Source: Flavobacterium terrisoli (lineage in GTDB: Bacteria > Bacteroidota > Bacteroidia > Flavobacteriales > Flavobacteriaceae). Taken from it: a stretch of DNA of 64,000 nucleotides. The stretch spans positions 62,001-126,000 of the forward strand of contig NZ_JARGNA010000003.1 in NCBI RefSeq assembly GCF_030167905.1, read 5' to 3'. Below are positions 51,341 to 61,477 of the stretch, piece after piece (within the stretch, counting starts at the first letter, position 1; each line of letters starts with the position of its first letter). The notes beneath the pieces were generated by a model. It searched no databases. It saw nothing but the letters and a program-made list of their open reading frames with translations, and was not told the origin of the DNA. The position numbers and the translations under genes were made by a program.

Positions 51341-52795
51341 TTAGAATATATCCCAGAATAATTTTGTGTCCATTGCATTTCCGCCAATCGCAGTAGAAGC
51401 TGCTTCGTTATTGACAGAATTCAATGTTTCTTCTCTGGCCGGGTAGGTGTATCTTGTTGGTACCGTACCGATTTCAGCATCTGGAGGCGCAACTAGGGTT
51501 GGGAAGTCTAATCTTCTGTAAGAAGTCCAGGCTTCAAAACCTCTGTTGTAAAGTGCAATATAAGCCTGCTCACCAATTTTTTGTCTCCATGTTCCTGTTG
51601 CAGTTGCGTAAGCTACACTTGGTTGTGCTAAATAAGTAGCAGTATCCAATGCAGAAGCACCCCAAAAGTCCATAGAAGCAGCTATAGCAGCAGTGTAGTG
51701 AGCATCAGCTGTACCACCGACAGCAATTCCTCTTTCAACAGCTTCTGCTAAAAGGAATTCAACTTCAGCATAGTCAAAGATTGTACCTTCAAATGTTGGT
51801 TGCAATATCATTGGACCGATGTGAGAGAAGTTGGCAAAGTTATTACTTGCACCTGGCTCACCACCTTCATAGATACCTCCAACTAAAGTAAAGTATGCCG
51901 ATCTTCTTGGGTCATTTAGAGTATTCATTTGGTTAATGATTGTGCTCGTTGGAACAAAATCATCTCTTCCGCTCGCTACTACATCAACATAGATTGGGTT
52001 AGTGTTTGGCTGAGCAGACAAATAAGTCATAGAAGCATTTTCGCTGTTGCCAGAGATTAGACCATCAGTAACTGCAGCTAAAGCCTCTGCTGAAGCATAA
52101 GTGTGATCGATATCATCTAGGTTGATTGCCATTTTAAGGCGAAGTGAATTAGCGAATTTTTTCCAAAGTCCTACATCACCATCGTAGATTAAGTCCTGAC
52201 CACCAAAACTTCCATAAGCCGTATCTAATCCATCAGAAGCAGTGTTTAACTTGGTAATCAAGTTTCTGTAGATAGTCTCAGCATCATCATAAGCCGGTAG
52301 CGGATGATTCTCTACATCTAACGCTTCAGTATAAGGAATATCGCCAAAAGTATCCACCAAAACATAATATGCATAAGCACTCATAATATCGATAACGTGT
52401 CCTTTGTTTACTCTTTCAGCTTCTCTAGTTGCGATATCAGATGCAGAACCGGTATATACCTCTTCTGCCAATACTATTCTGGCCTCTTTTAAGTCTCTTA
52501 ATACATTTCTGTAAATAGCCTGCCAGTGGTTGTCAGGAATAGTTCTGGTAGTAAGATCATAATTGCTTTCGTCAGTATAAGTTGTTTCAGTCCATTGTTG
52601 AACAAAAAGCCTGAATACATTTTGGTTTACACTGGTACTAACCATTTGGTCCACCATGTTTTTCTGAGCATTTGTAAACAAAAACTCAGCAGGAACTTCG
52701 GTTGGATTAACCGTGTCCTGGTTTAAGTCTGTTATGTCATCTGAACAAGAAAAGAGCCCGGTTAAGACAAACATTAATAAAAATATCTTTTTCAT
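51341..52795 (-). CDS. SusD/RagB-like nutrient-binding outer-membrane lipoprotein
   Basis: The 484-residue lipoprotein has a signal peptide with lipidated Cys17 (MKKIFLLMFVLTGLFSC) followed by the Bacteroidota export signal SDDITDLNQDTVNP. TPR-like helices surround a substrate-binding face, with characteristic words NHWQAIYRNVLRDLKEA, YAYYVLVDTFGDIPYTEAL and LWKKFANSLRLKMAI, and a C-terminal WRQKIGEQAYIALYNRGFEAWTSYRRLDFPTLV stretch. It is the lid protein paired with the SusC-like transporter three bases upstream. The layout fits the SusD-like_2 subfamily, which often serves peptide or organic nutrient uptake rather than polysaccharides. No glycanase gene is adjacent. Confidence 0.93.
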   Translation of the reverse strand: MKKIFLLMFVLTGLFSCSDDITDLNQDTVNPTEVPAEFLFTNAQKNMVDQMVSTSVNQNVFRLFVQQWTETTYTDESNYDLTTRTIPDNHWQAIYRNVLRDLKEARIVLAEEVYTGSASDIATREAERVNKGHVIDIMSAYAYYVLVDTFGDIPYTEALDVENHPLPAYDDAETIYRNLITKLNTASDGLDTAYGSFGGQDLIYDGDVGLWKKFANSLRLKMAINLDDIDHTYASAEALAAVTDGLISGNSENASMTYLSAQPNTNPIYVDVVASGRDDFVPTSTIINQMNTLNDPRRSAYFTLVGGIYEGGEPGASNNFANFSHIGPMILQPTFEGTIFDYAEVEFLLAEAVERGIAVGGTADAHYTAAIAASMDFWGASALDTATYLAQPSVAYATATGTWRQKIGEQAYIALYNRGFEAWTSYRRLDFPTLVAPPDAEIGTVPTRYTYPAREETLNSVNNEAASTAIGGNAMDTKLFWDIF

Positions 52796-52798
52796 AAA

Positions 52799-55700
52799 TT
52801 AAAATTTAAATGTTAGATTACATCCAATATTTCTAGTAGTAGGTAAAGAACCTACAGAGTATCCAGAAGATAAATTACCTGAACCTAAACCACTTTCCGG
52901 GTCAGCATCTGGTAAGTTTTTGTGAATGATCCACAAATTCGTAGCTACAATGCTAAATTTCATGTCTTGGATGTACATTTTGTCAATCCATTTTTTAGGC
53001 AAGGTATAAGAAAGAGAAACTTCTCTTAATTTCACATAAGAAGCGTCATAAACGAAAGCTCTGTTTGGTTGTCTTCTGTATCCGAATGAGTTTCCGAAAA
53101 ATTCCGGACCAGGAGCTCTAACGGTATTTGGTGTTCCGTCTGCCTGAACTCCAGGAAGAATGATACCTCCACCATCAGCAATAGCATCTCTGATTGGGTT
53201 TCCTAGGTCATTATTTCCTGCAGTTTCATCAGGTAAACCTGTAGCCAAACCATAAGATCTGTCTAATGAGAAGATGTCACCACCTTTTTGCACATCGATC
53301 AAGAAACTGAAAGCAAAATCTTTATAAGTCAATTTGTTTCTAACACCTCCAACCCAGTCAGGATTGATGTCTCCGATGTTGTTGTTAGAGTTATTGTTTA
53401 AAACATATCTACCATTGGCACCAACTACGCGTTGTCCGTTCAAGTAAGTAAAGTCACTTCCTTTGATAACACCGTAAGGCTGGCCTACTTCTGCATTGAT
53501 AGTAACACCACCTTGGAAACTTCCCAATTGTAAATTATCAATACCTTCGGCTAAAGAAACAACTTCGTTTTTGTTTTTAGACCAGTTTACATTGATATCC
53601 CATTGGAAATTAGCCATTTTTACCGGTGTACCATTCAATTGTAATTCAATCCCTTTGTTTTCGATTGAACCGGCATTTAAATATCTTGATGTAATACCTG
53701 TTGCCTCAGAATAAGGAACTCTAAAGATTTGATCCTCACTCAAAGAGCGGTAGTAGCTAATGTCAAATCCAAATCTTCTATCCATCATTGACATTTCCAA
53801 ACCAAGTTCATAACTTGAAGTTACGGTTGGTTTTAAGTCTGGGTTGTTTTTAATTGAATTTACAGAGAATAACCCGTTACCGTCAAAAGCTGGGAATTTA
53901 GAATAAGTGTCAAACAATGCCTGATCTGGAGCACCGTTTCCTACTTGTGCCCAGTTAGCTCTTAATTTTCCAAAATTCAACCAATTTTGCTTGATTAGAT
54001 TAGAGAACACCAAACTACCTGAAACAGAAGGATAAGTTACCACATTGTCTCCTTTAGGTAAAGAAGAATAAGCATCGCGTCTTACCGTTGCGTCTAAGTA
54101 TATAAAATCTTGATATCCGAAAGAAACCGAACCATAATAACTATTGATTCCGCTTTTTGAACGCAATTCCAAAGGATCTGAAATTGGGTTAACTGAGTTC
54201 AACAAACTATAAACACCAGGAACAATTAATCCTCCGTTGGTAGAAGCAAAAATACTGTTGTTGTTGATTCTGTTGATAGAACCTCCTAATAATGCAGTGA
54301 AATTAACCGGACCTAAATCATGTTTGATATTGAAGAACAAATCATAGTTGTTTTCACGATAGGTTTTATTATATCTTTGGTAACCTGAACCTTGATCAAA
54401 TCGAACTAAATCAGCATCTGGAACACCGAATTCAGCAGCAATTGAACCAATGGCTCTTCTTTCTTCCTGAATTTCAGAATAAGTATCTGTAGAAATTCTG
54501 GTAGTGGCACTTAACCATTTGTTGACTTTGTAGTCAAATTTGGCATAGCCTAAGAATCGGTCTCTACTGTCATTTTGGTAATTTTTATAACGTTGGAAAT
54601 ATGGGTTATCCCAATAGGCCGGAGACAAATCAGTTGGGCTTTTGATGTTCCAGGTAACGTTTTGTCCTCCAGAGTTGTTGTACACTTGTGCCAAAGATTT
54701 GATGTCAACGTTAGTTTGCCACCATTGACGGAAGTTTGACATGATGTTGTCATTGTATCCGGTGGAGTTTCTACCCAATGCTTTCTGAGTGTTGTAATTT
54801 CCAAAAACAGAGATTGAAAACTTGTCATTAAAACTGTGGTTCATTTTAAGACTGAAATTATTTTTTACAAGTTCACTGTTAGGCATTAACCCAGTTTGCT
54901 TTAAATTACTGTAATTGAAAACAAAATTAGTTTTCTCATTTCCATCCTCTAACGAAATAGAATTGTTAAGGGAAAGTGGAGTTTCAAAAAATTCAATTGG
55001 GCCATTTTTAGCAGCTCTCCATTCTGTTTTTTGTCCAAAGTTAGGAGAGTATGGGGTGAATGCATCCCATTGGTAAACCATCTGTCCATTAAACGGTGCT
55101 CCAAAAGAAGCATCTTCATAGAAAGGAACCAATAAATCTGCAGTTCCATCTCCGTCTATATCGTCCTCATTGAAGTAAGCATCTTCGTTTGGACCATAAT
55201 ACAAACCATAACCTGCTCCATATTTGTTTTGATATTTGATAAATGTGCTTTTGTCGATACTTCCAACAATGGCTTCGGTTGAGAAAGTTACTCCCAATCC
55301 TTTTTTACCGCCTTTGCCTTTTTTAGTAGTGATTAACAAAACACCGTTACCAGCTTGGTATCCGTATAACGCACTCGCCGCAGCGCCTTTCAATACGTTT
55401 ACAGATTCAATATCTTCAGGGTTAATGTCGGTTGCAGTATTACCATAATCGTAAGTAGTACCTCTTCCGGTTACTTGTGCTCTCGAGTTGGTGTTTGAGT
55501 TGTTCACCGGAACCCCGTCAATTACAACAAGCATTTGATTGTTACCGGTCAAACTTTTTACCCCACGGGAAACCACGTTAGTAGAACCACCAAAATTGTT
55601 GTTTCTTCTGATTTGAACCCCCGCTACTTTACCAGAGAGATCATTTAAGAAGTTACCTCCGGCAGTACCGGATTTTAGATCGGCTCCTTTGACTTCCTGA

Positions 55701-56065
55701 GTGGCATAACCAAGAGATTTTTTCTCTCTTTTAACACCCAGAGCGGTTACAACTACGCCTTCAAGCTCAACGGCGTCGTCTTTCATTTTCACATTAATTG
55801 TTGTGGAAGCAGCAACGATTTCCTGCGACTTCATTCCAACAAAATTGAAGACAAGTGTCTGGCTTGCATCCGCTTTAATCGAATACTTACCGTCTATGTC
55901 AGTTTGTGTCCCCAGATTCGTTCCTTTAACAAGAACATTCACTCCGGGAATCGGTAATCCGTTGTTGTCAGAAACAACCCCAGAAACAACCCTGTCTTGT
56001 GCAAAAGATATTTGCACTAACAACGCTATGAAAAGCGTCAAGAATCCATTTAACTTTGTTTTCAT
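52799..56065 (-). CDS. SusC/RagA-type TonB-dependent outer-membrane transporter
   Basis: The 1088-residue protein has a signal peptide (MKTKLNGFLTLFIALLVQISFA), a carboxypeptidase-regulatory-like domain (about 25-110, VVSGVVSDNNGLPIPGVNVL), the TonB-box-like VELEGVVVTALGVKREKKSL, a plug (about 115-250, QMLVVIDGVPVNNSNTN, VLKGAAASALYGYQAGNGVLLI) and a 22-strand barrel ending in ...RNIGCNLTFKF. It imports a large nutrient through the outer membrane with TonB energy. It forms a two-gene unit with the SusD-like gene and is preceded by a BamA/TamA-like gene on the same strand. The substrate is unknown: no sugar-degrading enzyme, sensor or ECF sigma/anti-sigma pair lies beside it. Confidence 0.95.
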   Translation of the reverse strand: MKTKLNGFLTLFIALLVQISFAQDRVVSGVVSDNNGLPIPGVNVLVKGTNLGTQTDIDGKYSIKADASQTLVFNFVGMKSQEIVAASTTINVKMKDDAVELEGVVVTALGVKREKKSLGYATQEVKGADLKSGTAGGNFLNDLSGKVAGVQIRRNNNFGGSTNVVSRGVKSLTGNNQMLVVIDGVPVNNSNTNSRAQVTGRGTTYDYGNTATDINPEDIESVNVLKGAAASALYGYQAGNGVLLITTKKGKGGKKGLGVTFSTEAIVGSIDKSTFIKYQNKYGAGYGLYYGPNEDAYFNEDDIDGDGTADLLVPFYEDASFGAPFNGQMVYQWDAFTPYSPNFGQKTEWRAAKNGPIEFFETPLSLNNSISLEDGNEKTNFVFNYSNLKQTGLMPNSELVKNNFSLKMNHSFNDKFSISVFGNYNTQKALGRNSTGYNDNIMSNFRQWWQTNVDIKSLAQVYNNSGGQNVTWNIKSPTDLSPAYWDNPYFQRYKNYQNDSRDRFLGYAKFDYKVNKWLSATTRISTDTYSEIQEERRAIGSIAAEFGVPDADLVRFDQGSGYQRYNKTYRENNYDLFFNIKHDLGPVNFTALLGGSINRINNNSIFASTNGGLIVPGVYSLLNSVNPISDPLELRSKSGINSYYGSVSFGYQDFIYLDATVRRDAYSSLPKGDNVVTYPSVSGSLVFSNLIKQNWLNFGKLRANWAQVGNGAPDQALFDTYSKFPAFDGNGLFSVNSIKNNPDLKPTVTSSYELGLEMSMMDRRFGFDISYYRSLSEDQIFRVPYSEATGITSRYLNAGSIENKGIELQLNGTPVKMANFQWDINVNWSKNKNEVVSLAEGIDNLQLGSFQGGVTINAEVGQPYGVIKGSDFTYLNGQRVVGANGRYVLNNNSNNNIGDINPDWVGGVRNKLTYKDFAFSFLIDVQKGGDIFSLDRSYGLATGLPDETAGNNDLGNPIRDAIADGGGIILPGVQADGTPNTVRAPGPEFFGNSFGYRRQPNRAFVYDASYVKLREVSLSYTLPKKWIDKMYIQDMKFSIVATNLWIIHKNLPDADPESGLGSGNLSSGYSVGSLPTTRNIGCNLTFKF

Positions 56066-56161
56066 TATTTAATTTGGTTATAATTAGTAATTTCAAAATT
56101 CTTAAAAAAATCTTAAAAAACCTAATTAATAATTAATTTTTATTGTTAAAGTTTTAAACAT

Positions 56162-57829
56162 CTAAAAACTAGCTTTAAAGCTGATGTGGACTATTGAATT
56201 CGACAATTTTATGGCCTGATTATTTGTGCTTCCGTTGGCATAAACAATGTTGAATAATCCATTTTTTGATAACAGTCCAAAACCAAATCCGAGACCGAGA
56301 AGATTTACACGGCTATCGGTTGTTTCATCCTGTAAATAGCCATAGTCAAGGATGGAGTGCAGGTAAATTGTCGGGGCAAGGACATACCGGTATTCAGTAA
56401 GCAGTGAAGTAAAAGTGTTGCCCTGGAGACTGTTTTCATTAAAGCCGCGAATGGAGTTTATCCCGCCAAAACGTGAGAGCTCGTTTACAATGTACTTTTG
56501 GCTTTGCAAATAGAAATTTTGCGACTTGAGGTTGATGATGTTTTTTGGGTTGAGATATAAATTGTGTTTGAGGAACAAACTCCCAAAAAATTGATTGTCT
56601 GAAATGAGTTTTGAGCTTCTTTTTCCGGTTCCCAGTTTGAGTGTGAAAAAAGTTTTCTCCGGGAAAAGAAAGTCGTCGTTTTTGAAATCAACAAATTCCA
56701 ACGCGGTGGTGATGTAGGAGTTGTCAAAATCACTCAGGTTGGTGGTGTTTGCATTTTGAATATCGCTCGATTCTGTGGATTGATATCCCAAATACAATCG
56801 AGTGTTATAGTTGAAGTAGTAACCGAGTTCTATGTTGGTTCGGGTATTTTGAAAAGTACTGTCCTGTTTGAAAATATTGAGTTCGGTTTTAAGGCCAATC
56901 GGGCTTTTGAACATATAAGGCAATTCCAATCCGAGATTGAACGTTTTTTGATCTTGTCCATCGCTTTTCCAGTACAATGAAAATTTTTCACCCGAGTTCA
57001 GAATGTTGATTAATGTTAAATCCACATAGCCGCTCAAAACCAGTTTGCTTTCTTCGTCATTGGTAAAACCGATATAACCGTCAAAAGAATTAGGTTTTGC
57101 TTTTTCCAGATACACATAAACCTTGGTCGAATCTTTGGTGAATAGAATTTCGGGATATTTGGTTTGTTTGACAAATCGAAATTTTTCGAAGTCGTTGTAG
57201 ATTTTGTCCAGATTCTTTTGGTTGAAAACTTTATTGCGATACAAGCGAAGCATATTCTTTTTGTGACCCTGCGGAAATTTGTCATAACCATTAATGACAA
57301 TGTCGTTGAGTTGTCTTTTGATTTCCTTGCTTATTGATAAATCGGCGACGATGGCATTGTCTTTATTTTGAATGTTGTTGAGCTTAACTCTCGCCATCGA
57401 AAAACCATTGCTCTCCAATTTCTTTAAAATGCTGTTGAGAAAAATATCTGCTTCCTCGAACGGAAGGTGCAAAGTATCGTTTTTGACGGTGTAATTTGCG
57501 GGTACATTTTCCTGATATTTTATACCTATATATATGCGCGCATAATTTATTTTTTTTCCAAGGCTGTATTTGAAGCAAAAAACACTGTCGCTTAGCTTGA
57601 AGTTTTCGGTGACATGACTGTTTAAATAGCCCTTTTTGGTGAGTCTTTCGTAAAAGGCATTGTTCTCCTCTGAAGCCGATTTATAGTTTGCATGTTTTTG
57701 GGTATAACCAATACTGTCGATTGTTCTGGTTTCCGACTCGTTTTGACCGATGATTTTCAGATAGAAATTTTGCGCTGAAGTATTCCAGCTGACGATAATT
57801 AGAAAAAAAAAGGTGAAAATCTTTTTCAA
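56162..57829 (-). CDS. Outer-membrane BamA/TamA-like beta-barrel protein
   Basis: The 555-residue protein has a signal peptide (MKKIFTFFFLIIVSWNTSAQ). The N-terminal 210 residues hold two or three POTRA-like units (KHANYKSASEENNAFYERLTKKGYLN, KKLESNGFSMARVKLNNIQ, KFPQGHKKNMLRLYRNKVFN), followed by a 16-strand-type barrel with the SRFGGINSIRGFNENSL stretch, which contains the conserved RGF motif of Omp85 lid loops, and a C-terminal strand ending in a phenylalanine (SIVHISFKASF). Such proteins insert or move proteins at the outer membrane. It is shorter than the main BamA of this phylum and is probably an accessory Omp85 protein. Confidence 0.82.
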   Translation of the reverse strand: MKKIFTFFFLIIVSWNTSAQNFYLKIIGQNESETRTIDSIGYTQKHANYKSASEENNAFYERLTKKGYLNSHVTENFKLSDSVFCFKYSLGKKINYARIYIGIKYQENVPANYTVKNDTLHLPFEEADIFLNSILKKLESNGFSMARVKLNNIQNKDNAIVADLSISKEIKRQLNDIVINGYDKFPQGHKKNMLRLYRNKVFNQKNLDKIYNDFEKFRFVKQTKYPEILFTKDSTKVYVYLEKAKPNSFDGYIGFTNDEESKLVLSGYVDLTLINILNSGEKFSLYWKSDGQDQKTFNLGLELPYMFKSPIGLKTELNIFKQDSTFQNTRTNIELGYYFNYNTRLYLGYQSTESSDIQNANTTNLSDFDNSYITTALEFVDFKNDDFLFPEKTFFTLKLGTGKRSSKLISDNQFFGSLFLKHNLYLNPKNIINLKSQNFYLQSQKYIVNELSRFGGINSIRGFNENSLQGNTFTSLLTEYRYVLAPTIYLHSILDYGYLQDETTDSRVNLLGLGFGFGLLSKNGLFNIVYANGSTNNQAIKLSNSIVHISFKASF

Positions 57830-57926
57830 CGACTAAAAAGTTTGGATAAAAATAACGCAAAAAATCCTTTTTTATTGTAGATAATCCAATCTAAAAACAA
57901 TTTGTTTGAAAATTAATTAATTACGA

Positions 57927-57957
57927 TTTGTTTCATTGAAAATAATTACTACATTTG
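57927..57957 (+). promoter_or_regulatory. str-S10 operon promoter
   Basis: TTTG (57927-57930), a 19-base spacer and TACATTTG (57950-57957) match the Bacteroidota -33 and -7 consensus in both boxes and spacing, 54 bases before the rpsL ATG. Confidence 0.8.
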
Positions 57958-57960
57958 CAA

Positions 57961-57980
57961 CCCCTAAAAAAGGGGATTTT
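57961..57980 (+). promoter_or_regulatory. 5'-end hairpin of the ribosomal transcript
   Basis: CCCCT and AGGGG pair around an A-rich loop, then five T residues follow. The hairpin begins three bases after the -7 box, so it would be the first structure of the RNA. It could stabilise the 5' end or act as an early attenuator; a full terminator is uncertain because the stem has only five pairs. Confidence 0.45.
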
Positions 57981-58011
57981 TAATAACATAAAGAAATTTT
58001 AGTATTTAATT

Positions 58012-58395
58012 ATGCCAACAATTCAACAATTAGTAAGAACAGGAAGAACTCAAATCACTAAGAAGAGTAAATCGGTTGCTTTAGATTCTTGTCCTCAAAG
58101 AAGAGGTGTTTGTACGCGTGTTTACACTACTACTCCGAAAAAACCAAATTCAGCGATGCGTAAAGTAGCGCGTGTACGTTTGACTAACGGAAACGAGGTA
58201 AATGCATACATCCCTGGAGAAGGACACAATCTACAAGAGCACTCGATAGTATTAGTGCGAGGCGGAAGGGTAAAAGATTTACCAGGAGTTAGATACCACA
58301 TTGTGCGTGGTGCGCTTGATACATCAGGTGTAGCAGGAAGAACACAAAGAAGATCTAAGTACGGTGCTAAACGCCCAAAAGAAGCTAAAAAGTAA
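58012..58395 (+). CDS. rpsL: Ribosomal protein S12
   Basis: The 127-residue protein has the S12 blocks [13 protein letters not shown] ([30 protein letters not shown]) and [22 protein letters not shown]. The loops with the lysines that give streptomycin resistance when changed (PKKPNS and RVKDLPG) look wild-type. It belongs to the decoding centre of the 30S subunit. It is the first gene of the str-S10 string, 25 bases before rpsG. Confidence 0.99.
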
Positions 58396-58419
58396 TTTTA
58401 AAACTTTTAAAGAAAAGAC

Positions 58420-58896
58420 ATGAGAAAAAGAGCGGCAAAGAAAAGACCACTTTTACCAGATCCAAGGTTTAACGATCAATTGGTAACACGTTTTGTAAAC
58501 AACTTAATGTGGGATGGTAAGAAATCAACAGCTTTTAAAGTATTCTATGATGCAATTGATATCGTAGAAACGAAAAAGAACAATGATGAAAAATCATCAT
58601 TAGAAGTTTGGAAAGATGCTTTAACAAACGTTATGCCTCACGTAGAAGTACGTAGTCGCAGAGTAGGTGGAGCTACATTCCAGATTCCAATGCAAATCAG
58701 ACCGGACAGAAAAATTTCTATGGCTATGAAGTGGATGATACTTTATGCAAGAAGAAGAAACGAAAAGTCAATGGCTGGTAAATTAGCCTCAGAAATCTTA
58801 GCTGCGGCTAAAGAAGAAGGTGCTGCTGTTAAAAAGAGAATGGATACTCACAAAATGGCAGAAGCAAACAAAGCATTCTCTCACTTTAGATTTTAA
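58420..58896 (+). CDS. rpsG: Ribosomal protein S7
   Basis: The 158-residue protein shows the S7 words [57 protein letters not shown] and [22 protein letters not shown]. It nucleates assembly of the 30S head and contacts the E-site tRNA. In E. coli S7 represses its own operon; a comparable site was not recognised here. The gene is ten bases before fusA. Confidence 0.99.
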   Translation: MRKRAAKKRPLLPDPRFNDQLVTRFVNNLMWDGKKSTAFKVFYDAIDIVETKKNNDEKSSLEVWKDALTNVMPHVEVRSRRVGGATFQIPMQIRPDRKISMAMKWMILYARRRNEKSMAGKLASEILAAAKEEGAAVKKRMDTHKMAEANKAFSHFRF

Positions 58897-58906
58897 TATT
58901 TAAGAA

Positions 58907-61063
58907 ATGGCTAGAGATTTAAAATTTACAAGAAACATCGGAATTGCTGCTCACATTGATGCTGGTAAAACAACAACAACGGAGCGTATATTATTCTATA
59001 CCGGAAAATCACACAAAATTGGTGAGGTGCACGATGGTGCTGCAACAATGGACTGGATGGCACAGGAGCAGGAAAGAGGTATTACCATTACTTCTGCTGC
59101 TACAACTTGTGAGTGGAGTTTTCCAACTGAACAAGGTAAACCATTACCAGAATCACAAGCTTACCACTTTAACATTATTGATACTCCGGGACACGTTGAC
59201 TTTACCGTAGAGGTAAACCGTTCATTGCGTGTATTGGATGGGTTGGTTTTCTTATTTAGTGCTGTTGATGGTGTTGAGCCACAATCAGAAACTAACTGGA
59301 GATTAGCTGATCAATACAGAGTTCCACGTATGGGATTCGTAAACAAAATGGACCGTCAAGGTTCTAACTTCTTGGCAGTTTGTCAACAAGTTAGAGATAT
59401 GTTGAAATCAAATGCAGTAGCAATCACTTTACCAATCGGTGAAGAGAATGATTTCAAAGGGGTGGTTGATTTAGTAAAAAACCAAGCTATCGTTTGGCAT
59501 GATGCAACTCAAGGGGCAACTTTTGACGTTATTGACATTCCTGCTGATATGGTTGCTGAAGTTAAAGAATACAGAGACATCCTTATTGAAGCAGTAGCGG
59601 ATTATGATGAAAACTTACTTGATAAATACATGGAAGATCCAGAATCTATCACGGAAGAGGAAATCAACAACGCTTTAAGAGCTGCTACAATGGATATGGC
59701 TATCATTCCGATGATTGCCGGTTCTTCATTCAAAAACAAAGGTGTTCAATTTATGTTGGATGCTGTATGTAAATATTTACCATCTCCTTTAGATAAAGAA
59801 GGTATCCAAGGTATTCACCCTGATGATGCTGATTTATTAGAAGAAGATCAAAAGAAAATTTTACGTCGTCCTGATGTAAAAGAGCCGTTCGCAGCTTTGG
59901 CATTTAAAATCGCTACTGACCCTTATGTTGGTCGTTTGGCTTTCTTCCGTGCTTATTCAGGTCGTTTAGATGCTGGTTCATACATCTTGAACACTCGTTC
60001 AGGAAACAAAGAAAGAATTTCTCGTATCTACCAAATGCACGCTAACAAGCAAAACCCAATCGAGTACATCGAGGCAGGTGATATTGGAGCAGCGGTTGGA
60101 TTTAAGGATATCAAGACTGGAGATACCATGTGTGACGAAAAACACCCAATCATTCTTGAGTCAATGAAATTCCCTGCACCGGTAATTGGTATCGCTATCG
60201 AGCCAAAAACTAAAGCAGACGTTGATAAAATGGGTATGGCTTTGGCAAAATTAGCTGAAGAAGATCCAACGTTTACAGTAAGAACAGACGAGGCTTCAGG
60301 TCAAACGATTATTTCAGGTATGGGTGAGTTACACTTAGACATCCTTGTAGATCGTATGAAACGTGAATTCAAAGTTGAAGTGAACCAAGGTGAGCCTCAA
60401 GTAGAGTACAAAGAAGCTTTCACAAAATCTGCTCAACACAGAGAAACCTATAAAAAACAATCTGGAGGTCGTGGTAAATTCGGTGATATCGTATTTAGAC
60501 TTGAGCCTGCTGATGAAGTTGACGGAAAAGTGCCGGTTGGATTACAGTTCGTTAACGAGGTAAAAGGTGGAAACGTTCCTAAAGAATATATTCCTTCTGT
60601 AGAGAAAGGTTTCAGAGAAGCAATGAAAACTGGTCCATTAGCTGGATACCAAGTGGATAGCTTAAAAGTAACTTTATTGGATGGATCTTTCCACCCGGTA
60701 GATTCTGATGCACTTTCTTTCGAGTTGGCTGCTAAAATGGGATACAAAGAAGTAGCGAAAGCTGCCGGAGCTGTAATCCTTGAGCCAATCATGAAAATGG
60801 AAGTAATTACTCCGGAAGAAAACATGGGAGATATCGTTGGTGATATTAACCGTCGTAGAGGTCAAGTAAATGACATGGGAGACAGAGCTGGTGCTAAAAC
60901 CATCAAAGCTAACGTGCCATTATCTGAAATGTTTGGTTATGTAACAACCTTAAGAACATTGTCTTCAGGTAGAGCAACTTCTACAATGGAATTCTCTCAC
61001 TACGAGCAAACTCCTTCAAACATTTCTGAAGAAGTAATCAAAAAAGCAAAAGGTAACGCTTAA
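58907..61063 (+). CDS. fusA: Elongation factor G
   Basis: The 718-residue GTPase has G1 [19 protein letters not shown] (17-35), switch residues [12 protein letters not shown]3 [10 protein letters not shown]4 [10 protein letters not shown] and the domain II to V pattern with [18 protein letters not shown] and a C-terminal [20 protein letters not shown]. It drives tRNA-mRNA translocation. It is 12 bases ahead of rpsJ; no tuf gene follows it, which is the usual layout in Bacteroidota, where tuf is elsewhere. Confidence 0.99.
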   Translation: MARDLKFTRNIGIAAHIDAGKTTTTERILFYTGKSHKIGEVHDGAATMDWMAQEQERGITITSAATTCEWSFPTEQGKPLPESQAYHFNIIDTPGHVDFTVEVNRSLRVLDGLVFLFSAVDGVEPQSETNWRLADQYRVPRMGFVNKMDRQGSNFLAVCQQVRDMLKSNAVAITLPIGEENDFKGVVDLVKNQAIVWHDATQGATFDVIDIPADMVAEVKEYRDILIEAVADYDENLLDKYMEDPESITEEEINNALRAATMDMAIIPMIAGSSFKNKGVQFMLDAVCKYLPSPLDKEGIQGIHPDDADLLEEDQKKILRRPDVKEPFAALAFKIATDPYVGRLAFFRAYSGRLDAGSYILNTRSGNKERISRIYQMHANKQNPIEYIEAGDIGAAVGFKDIKTGDTMCDEKHPIILESMKFPAPVIGIAIEPKTKADVDKMGMALAKLAEEDPTFTVRTDEASGQTIISGMGELHLDILVDRMKREFKVEVNQGEPQVEYKEAFTKSAQHRETYKKQSGGRGKFGDIVFRLEPADEVDGKVPVGLQFVNEVKGGNVPKEYIPSVEKGFREAMKTGPLAGYQVDSLKVTLLDGSFHPVDSDALSFELAAKMGYKEVAKAAGAVILEPIMKMEVITPEENMGDIVGDINRRRGQVNDMGDRAGAKTIKANVPLSEMFGYVTTLRTLSSGRATSTMEFSHYEQTPSNISEEVIKKAKGNA

Positions 61064-61074
61064 TTTTTATCAAG

Positions 61075-61380
61075 ATGAGTCAAAAAATTAGAATAAAATT
61101 AAAGTCTTACGATCACATGTTGGTTGATAAATCAGCAGAGAAAATCGTAAAAACTGTGAAAAGCACAGGTGCTGTTGTAACAGGTCCAATTCCGTTACCA
61201 ACTCACAAAAAAATATTTACTGTATTACGTTCTCCACACGTTAACAAAAAAGCGAGAGAGCAGTTTGAGGTAAGTTCATACAAAAGATTACTAGACATCT
61301 ATAGTTCTTCATCGAAAACTATCGATGCTTTAATGAAACTTGAATTGCCAAGTGGAGTTGAAGTAGAAATCAAAGTGTGA
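61075..61380 (+). CDS. rpsJ: Ribosomal protein S10
   Basis: The 101-residue protein has the S10 features [49 protein letters not shown] and a C-terminal [20 protein letters not shown]. It belongs to the 30S head and, in other bacteria, also to transcription antitermination (NusE). In this genome it directly follows fusA. The next gene, rplC, begins after a 97-base gap that contains a strong hairpin. Confidence 0.99.
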   Translation: MSQKIRIKLKSYDHMLVDKSAEKIVKTVKSTGAVVTGPIPLPTHKKIFTVLRSPHVNKKAREQFEVSSYKRLLDIYSSSSKTIDALMKLELPSGVEVEIKV

Positions 61381-61395
61381 TAAAACAATTTTCTG

Positions 61396-61435
61396 AAATG
61401 AGTATCAGGAGTAAAATTATTCCTGATACTTATTT
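61396..61435 (+). promoter_or_regulatory. Strong hairpin between rpsJ and rplC
   Basis: AGTATCAGGA (61401-61410) and TCCTGATACT (61421-61430) pair perfectly around a ten-base loop; the stem extends to 15 pairs with one G-T (61396-61410 and 61421-61435). The following TATTTCTTTATC is only mildly T-rich, so it is a weak terminator, an RNA-processing site or a ribosomal-protein binding site. Confidence 0.6.
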
Positions 61436-61477
61436 CTTTATCAAAAAGTAAACAAGTAATAATTAAATAAGTTTAAT

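Noticed and set aside
58907..61075. Looked for tuf between fusA and rpsJ
   Set aside because: No frame for EF-Tu is present; the gap is 11 bases, which is normal for Bacteroidota, so it is not a deletion.
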